Assembly: GCF_029893585.1 (NCBI RefSeq)
Contig: NZ_JARXYX010000030.1
Span: 62,001 to 126,000, forward strand
Direction of reading: 5' to 3'
From: Streptomyces sp. LBL
GTDB taxonomy: Bacteria; Actinomycetota; Actinomycetes; Streptomycetales; Streptomycetaceae
Length of the DNA stretch: 64,000 bases
Below the pieces are notes generated by a model. It searched no databases. It was given only the letters and a program-made list of their open reading frames with translations, and was not told where the DNA came from. Made by a program: the position numbers and the translations under genes. Numbering within the stretch: the stretch's first letter is position 1; each line of letters begins with the position of its first letter. This document shows positions 59,808 through 64,000 of the stretch, piece by piece.

Positions 59808-61145
59808 GTGAGCCAGTACGTCAGCAGGCTCGGGCGTCGCTCGGTAGCGGCCCCCCCGCGTTTGCGACTGCACCGACGCCCCCGCCGGGTCGCCATGCTC
59901 TCCGTGCACACCTCACCGCTCCACCAGCCGGGCCTCGGCGACGCCGGCGGCATGAACGTCTACATCGTGGAGCTCGCGCAGCGCCTCGCCGCGATCAACA
60001 TCGAGGTGGAGATCTTCACGCGTGCGACCTCTGCCGCCCTCCCGCCGAGCGTCGAACTCGCGCCAGGTGTCCTCGTCCGGCACGTCGACGCCGGCCCCTA
60101 CGAGGGCCTCGCCAAGGAGGAGCTCCCCGCCCAGCTGTGCGCCTTCACCCACGGCGTGATGCAGGCGTGGGCCGGCCACCGCCCCGGCTACTACGACCTC
60201 GTGCACTCCCACTACTGGCTCTCCGGCCATGTCGGCTGGCTCGCCGCCCAACGCTGGGGCGTCCCCCTGGTGCACGCCATGCACACCATGGCCAAGGTCA
60301 AGAACGCCAACCTGGCCGACGGCGACACGCCCGAGCCCGCCGCCCGCGTCATCGGCGAGACCCAGATCGTCTCCGCCGCCGACCGTCTCATCGCCAACAC
60401 GACCGAGGAGCGCGAGGAACTCGTACGGCACTACGCCGCCGACCCGGGCAATGTCGCCGTCGTCCACCCCGGCGTGAACCTCGACCGTTTCCGCCCCGCC
60501 GACGGCCGCGCCGCCGCCCGTGCCCGCCTCGGCCTCCCGCAGGACGCCCTGGTCCCCCTCTTCGCGGGCCGCATCCAGCCCCTGAAGGCGCCGGACGTGC
60601 TGCTGCGCGCGGTCGCCGTCCTCCTGGACGAGCGTCCCGACCTGCGCTCCCAGATCGTCGTCCCGGTCGTCGGCGGCCTCAGCGGCAGCGGCCTGTCCAA
60701 GCCGGAGGGTCTGCAGAAGCTGGCGTCCCGGCTCGGCATCGCGGATGTCGTACGGTTCCACCCGCCCGTCGGCCAGGACCAGCTCGTCGACTGGTTCCGG
60801 GCCGCGTCCGTGCTGGTCATGCCGTCCTACAGCGAGTCCTTCGGCCTGGTCGCCATAGAAGCGCAGGCGGCTGGCACCCCGGTGCTCGCCGCCGCGGTCG
60901 GCGGGCTTCCGGTGGCCGTGCGCGACGGACGGACGGGTGTCCTCGTACAGGGGCACGAACCCGCCGCCTACGCGCGCGTGCTGCGCGATTTCGCCGACGA
61001 TCCCGCGCGCCCGGCGCGGATGGGTGAGGCCGCCGCCCGGCACGCGCAGTCCTTCGGCTGGGACACCGCGGCCGCCGCCACGGCGGACGTCTACGCGGCA
61101 GCGACCCAGTCGTACCGGGGTCGCGTACGCTCCCACCATGGCTGA
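59808..61145 (+). CDS. mshA: MshA, mycothiol glycosyltransferase
   Basis: 445 residues, GT4 fold. MLSVHTSPLHQPGLGDAGGM at the N-terminus, DLVHSHYWLSGHVGWLAA and the late ESFGLVAIEAQAAGTPV (EX7E) motif are typical. It joins GlcNAc from UDP-GlcNAc to inositol-3-phosphate, the first step of mycothiol synthesis. GTG 59808 has an AAGGAGGAACG ribosome-binding site. The N-terminus is somewhat longer than in mycobacteria. Stop overlaps the ybjN start by 8 nt. Confidence 0.93.
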   Translation: MSQYVSRLGRRSVAAPPRLRLHRRPRRVAMLSVHTSPLHQPGLGDAGGMNVYIVELAQRLAAINIEVEIFTRATSAALPPSVELAPGVLVRHVDAGPYEGLAKEELPAQLCAFTHGVMQAWAGHRPGYYDLVHSHYWLSGHVGWLAAQRWGVPLVHAMHTMAKVKNANLADGDTPEPAARVIGETQIVSAADRLIANTTEEREELVRHYAADPGNVAVVHPGVNLDRFRPADGRAAARARLGLPQDALVPLFAGRIQPLKAPDVLLRAVAVLLDERPDLRSQIVVPVVGGLSGSGLSKPEGLQKLASRLGIADVVRFHPPVGQDQLVDWFRAASVLVMPSYSESFGLVAIEAQAAGTPVLAAAVGGLPVAVRDGRTGVLVQGHEPAAYARVLRDFADDPARPARMGEAAARHAQSFGWDTAAAATADVYAAATQSYRGRVRSHHG

Positions 61146-61638
61146 CGCAGACAGGACGGCACAGGTCATCGAGGCGTTCTTCAAGGACGCCGAGCTGGAG
61201 TGGGAGAGCCCGGCACCCGGCAACTACGTGGTGAAACTCCCCGGCACCCGCAAGCTGTCGACCACGGTGTCCCTGGTGGCGGGCCGCCACTCCCTCTCGC
61301 TCAACGCCTTCGTCATCCGCCACCCCGACGAGAACGAGCCCGGCGTCCACCGCTGGCTCCTGGAGCGCAACCTCAAGCTGTACGGCATCAGTTACGCCGT
61401 CGACCCGCTCGGCGACGTCTACGTGACCGCCAAGCTGCCCCTGAGCACCATCACCGCCGACGAGATCGACCGCCTCCTCGGCCAGGTCCTGGAGGCCGCC
61501 GACGGCGCCTTCAACACCCTGCTGGAGCTGGGTTTCGCCTCCGCCATCCGCAAGGAGTACGAGTGGCGGGTGTCCCGGGGCGAGTCGACACGGAACCTGG
61601 ACGCGTTCGCGCACCTGACGCGACGCTCGGACGACTGA
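61138..61638 (+). CDS. YbjN-domain protein
   Basis: 166 residues of the YbjN/type III chaperone-like fold (RTAQVIEAFFKDAELEWESP, LPLSTITADEIDRLLGQVLE). It overlaps mshA, but a TACGCT box 6 nt before its ATG may give a separate leaderless transcript. Role unknown; these proteins often travel with mshA and phosphoglycerate mutase genes. Confidence 0.85.
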   Translation: MADADRTAQVIEAFFKDAELEWESPAPGNYVVKLPGTRKLSTTVSLVAGRHSLSLNAFVIRHPDENEPGVHRWLLERNLKLYGISYAVDPLGDVYVTAKLPLSTITADEIDRLLGQVLEAADGAFNTLLELGFASAIRKEYEWRVSRGESTRNLDAFAHLTRRSDD

Positions 61639-61703
61639 CCCCGGGTTCCCGCGTCCCCGGGCTCCCCCGCGTCCCCGGGTTCCCGCGTCCCCGGGCTCCC
61701 GCG

Positions 61704-62345
61704 TCAGGACCCGTCCGGCGGCAGGGAGGAGTCCGGCTGGGGCTCGTCGGTGGGATCGGGGTCGTCGCCGGAGCCGCCAGATGATCCGTCGGAGCCGCCG
61801 GACGATCCGCCGGAGCTGCCGGACGACCCGTCGAGCTTGTCGGCGAAGGCGCGCAGGGCGTCGGCCAGTTCCTTCTTGGTGGGCAGTTGGTCGACCTTCC
61901 GGTCGAGTTCCGTGATGCGCCGGTTGAGTTCCGCCAGGTCCGTGTCGGCGGGCGGGGTGGCCGGGGGCTCGGAGGGGCTGGAGGGATCGGTCGATTCCGC
62001 CGGGTCGGTCGGGATGGGGGAGGGGTAATCCGGGTCCGTGCCGCCGCTGGTGCCCCCGGAGCCGGGCTCGTCGCCGGACTCGTCGCCGGGGTCAGCGCTC
62101 TGCGGCTCGGTGAAGGCCGAACTCGGACTCGGACTCGGGGAGGGCGCCGGATCGTTGCCCGAGCCGGCCGCGAGGGCGGCGCCGACGCTTAACACCACCA
62201 GAGCCGCGGCCCCCACGACGGCGGTCGACACGCGGCTGATTCTCAGACCGCGTGGCCGGGGCGAGGTATCCGGTCTGCTCGGGTTCTGCGAGCTGGGAGA
62301 GCTGTGGGCGCTGGGGGAGTTGGGGGAGTCCTGTGATTCGTCCAT
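61704..62345 (-). CDS. Membrane-anchored Ser/Pro/Gly-rich protein
   Basis: 213 residues. A short cytoplasmic Ser/Pro region, one membrane helix (about 42-61), then a long low-complexity outside part with SPSPSP and GGSSGGSDGSSGG runs around a predicted coiled coil (DLAELNRRITELDRKVDQLP). No domain known. It converges with the YbjN gene; the short gap has CCCCGGG repeats. Confidence 0.72.
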   Translation of the reverse strand: MDESQDSPNSPSAHSSPSSQNPSRPDTSPRPRGLRISRVSTAVVGAAALVVLSVGAALAAGSGNDPAPSPSPSPSSAFTEPQSADPGDESGDEPGSGGTSGGTDPDYPSPIPTDPAESTDPSSPSEPPATPPADTDLAELNRRITELDRKVDQLPTKKELADALRAFADKLDGSSGSSGGSSGGSDGSSGGSGDDPDPTDEPQPDSSLPPDGS

Positions 62346-62354
62346 GGGGCGACG

Positions 62355-63263
62355 CTAGGCGTCCCCGACCGGCGGACGGACGGCTTCCGCCGAATCTCTC
62401 GAACGAACGTCCGTGCGGGAGCTGCTCCGGTTGCTCCGGCCGCTCCGGTACCGCCCCGGTGTCACCCCCACCAGCTTCTTGAAGTGCCGGGTGAGATGAG
62501 CTTGGTCGTGGAAGCCGGTGAGGACGGCGACGTCGGCGGGACCGTGGTCCGCGAGCAGCAGCCGACGGGCCCGGTCGACGCGGCGGGCGTTCAGATACTG
62601 GTGCGGGGCGATGCCGTACGCGCCGCTGAACGCCCGTACGAGATGGGCAGGATGGGCCTGGACCAGCCGCGCGGCCTCGTGCAGCGAAAGCCCCTCGACG
62701 ACCCGCTCGTCGAGGAGTTCGCGCAGCCGACGGGCGAGGACCGGGTCGCGGCGCGGGCTGTTCGTGTGGTGCGCCGGGCGCAGATGCGTGCGCAGCCGCT
62801 CGCCGACGAGGGTCAGCCTGCTCTCGGCCTCCAGCTCGTCACCGGGCCGGGTGAGCGCGGTGTGCAGTTGCCCGACGCGCCGCCGCAGCAGGGGGTCGAG
62901 CAGGTCGGGCGCGTCGACCGCGGGCCCGATCAGATCCTCCCCGAGCCGGCTGCCGTCGAGGTACAGCACGCGCTTGCGGAAGCCGTCCGGGGTGACGGGG
63001 GAGCCGTTGTGCGGCACATGCGGCGGCAGCAGGGACACCGTGTCGTGCGGGGTGCCGTGCTCTTGCCGGTCCAGGTCGTACCGTACGGCCCCGGCGTCGA
63101 CGATGAGCAGCGTCCACGCGTCATGGACGTGCATCGGGTACGCGTACTCGGTGAAGTGGGCGTGGAAGACCTCCACGATACCCGGGACGGCCGGGTGCCA
63201 GGCGGAGACCTCACGCAGGGCTTGCGGGGCTTGCCGGGCCTGCCGGGCCTGTCGAACGGCCAT
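62355..63263 (-). CDS. AraC-family transcriptional regulator
   Basis: 302 residues from ATG 63261-63263. N-terminal cupin-like sensing domain (HAHFTEYAYPMHVHDAWTLL) and two C-terminal helix-turn-helix motifs (LHEAARLVQAHPAHLVRAFS; DVAVLTGFHDQAHLTRHFKK). A TACGTT box ends 6 nt before the ATG. It is divergent from the DUF2000 gene, which it probably controls. Confidence 0.88.
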   Translation of the reverse strand: MAVRQARQARQAPQALREVSAWHPAVPGIVEVFHAHFTEYAYPMHVHDAWTLLIVDAGAVRYDLDRQEHGTPHDTVSLLPPHVPHNGSPVTPDGFRKRVLYLDGSRLGEDLIGPAVDAPDLLDPLLRRRVGQLHTALTRPGDELEAESRLTLVGERLRTHLRPAHHTNSPRRDPVLARRLRELLDERVVEGLSLHEAARLVQAHPAHLVRAFSGAYGIAPHQYLNARRVDRARRLLLADHGPADVAVLTGFHDQAHLTRHFKKLVGVTPGRYRSGRSNRSSSRTDVRSRDSAEAVRPPVGDA

Positions 63264-63312
63264 GCAAAGAACGTACAAGACGGCCCCGTACGACGTTCGG
63301 CAGTCTCGCTCC

Positions 63313-63747
63313 ATGAGCTCGATGAGTACTGAACCCATCCGATTCGACACCAAGATCGCCGTCCTGCTGCGCGAGGACCTGGAGCCCTGGCAGCGGCTCA
63401 ACGTCACGGCGTTCCTGGTCAGCGGCCTGGGCACGCACGTCCCCGAGGTGGTCGGCGAGCCGTACGAGGACGCCGACGGCGTTCCCTACCTGCCGATGTT
63501 CCGCCAGCCGGTCATGGTCTTCGAGGCCACGAAGGAGACGCTGACGACGGCCCACGCGCGCGTGCTGTCCCGCGCCCTGCCGCGTGCCCTCTTCACCAGC
63601 GACCTGTTCACGACAGGCAACGACCGCGACAACCGCGCGGCGGTAGGGGCCGTACCGACGGCCGCACTGGACCTGGTGGGGCTGGCGGTGTACGGGCCGC
63701 GCAACGCGGTGGACAAGGTGGTGAAGGGGGCGCGGATGCATCCGTGA
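63313..63747 (+). CDS. DUF2000 family protein
   Basis: 144 residues of the DUF2000 family (KIAVLLREDLEPWQRLNVTA, YLPMFRQPVMVFEA). Often paired with an AraC regulator, as here. A CAGTCT box lies 6 nt before the ATG. Biochemical role unknown. Confidence 0.85.
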   Translation: MSSMSTEPIRFDTKIAVLLREDLEPWQRLNVTAFLVSGLGTHVPEVVGEPYEDADGVPYLPMFRQPVMVFEATKETLTTAHARVLSRALPRALFTSDLFTTGNDRDNRAAVGAVPTAALDLVGLAVYGPRNAVDKVVKGARMHP

Positions 63748-63817
63748 GCACCTGCTCTTCCCGGCCCGCAGGTCTTCTCCTCACGATCTTCTCCCCACCG
63801 TCTCCTCCCACCGTCTT

Positions 63818-64000
63818 CTACGCGGCGCTGACCTCGGGCTCCGCGGGGGCGGCCGCCGGTTGCACGGAGGCCGGTCCCGCGGTCGGCATACGTCGCATCA
63901 GGGCGCCGTAACCGACGGCCGCCCCGGTCCCGATCACGGCGCACAGCCCCCACAGCCACTCCGCGCCGAAACGGTCGATGACGACGCCGGACATCACGGG
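63818..64000 (-). CDS. MFS transporter, C-terminal fragment
   Basis: The last 60 residues of a membrane transporter enter from the right edge: SGVVIDRFGAEWLWGLCAVI and GTGAAVGYGALMRRM form the last helices of an MFS protein, then a Pro/Ala tail ends at TAG 63818-63820. The gene continues outside the window. Confidence 0.75.
   Translation of the reverse strand, partial: PVMSGVVIDRFGAEWLWGLCAVIGTGAAVGYGALMRRMPTAGPASVQPAAAPAEPEVSAA

Noticed and set aside
1..64000. tRNA or rRNA genes
   Set aside because: I did not find cloverleaf-like or rRNA sequence by eye; a tRNA scan was not possible.

Overview
The window looks like a chromosomal piece of a Streptomyces. GC is very high, start codons are often GTG, and many genes appear to have leaderless starts (a TANNNT -10 box 6 to 8 nt before the start codon). 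Gene content and order fit the S. coelicolor SCO4155 to SCO4206 neighbourhood: two-component system and HtrA protease, glnR, cysA, nur, rsiG, devE/devA/devB, mshA. The synteny statement is from memory, not from a search.

Layout. 1-11.5 kb is core: an MprAB/PepD-like kinase, regulator and protease set, a LacI regulator, the nitrogen regulator glnR, a MoaD-like protein, membrane proteins, and a sulfurtransferase operon (cysA, DUF1416) preceded by a Cys-containing leader peptide. 11.5-14.7 kb is a defence-type insert: a hairpin RNA candidate, an Abi/HEPN protein, an HsdM methylase and a single-TRD HsdS, with no HsdR visible. 14.7-30 kb is core again: nur, ygfZ, dtd, rsiG (c-di-GMP-responsive anti-sigma), asparaginase, an Eis-like acetyltransferase, the duplicated devE and devA cassettes with tiny membrane proteins, devB, a kinase-fold protein, a TetR and a HelD helicase, then an imine reductase and a ribbon-helix-helix protein behind a dense repeat array.

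30-35.4 kb holds a DUF4097 protein, a DrrAB-type ABC exporter, a flavoprotein, then decayed genes and a metallo-beta-lactamase-fold hydrolase. 35.7-53.2 kb is a mobile-element region. It has a Tn7-like tnsA(frameshifted)-tnsB-tnsC-tniQ operon, three ruined stand-alone TniQ genes, and four copies of a roughly 120-bp end-like repeat (plus a partial fifth) that divide the region into four units. Cargo includes a TetR with a membrane protein, a histidine phosphatase, a beta-propeller protein, a MerR-PP2C fusion, a ZTP-riboswitch-controlled second folD, an Eis-like pseudogene and a duplicated 340-bp gene. This reads as serial insertion of related Tn7-like elements at one hot spot.

53.3-64 kb returns to core: an XRE regulator, an HbhA-like protein, a DUF2516 protein behind a Trp-rich upstream reading frame, a receiver-PP2C phosphatase, an NlpC/P60 hydrolase, a methyltransferase, mshA for mycothiol, a YbjN protein, an AraC regulator, a DUF2000 protein and the end of an MFS transporter. 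No tRNA, rRNA or CRISPR array was seen.
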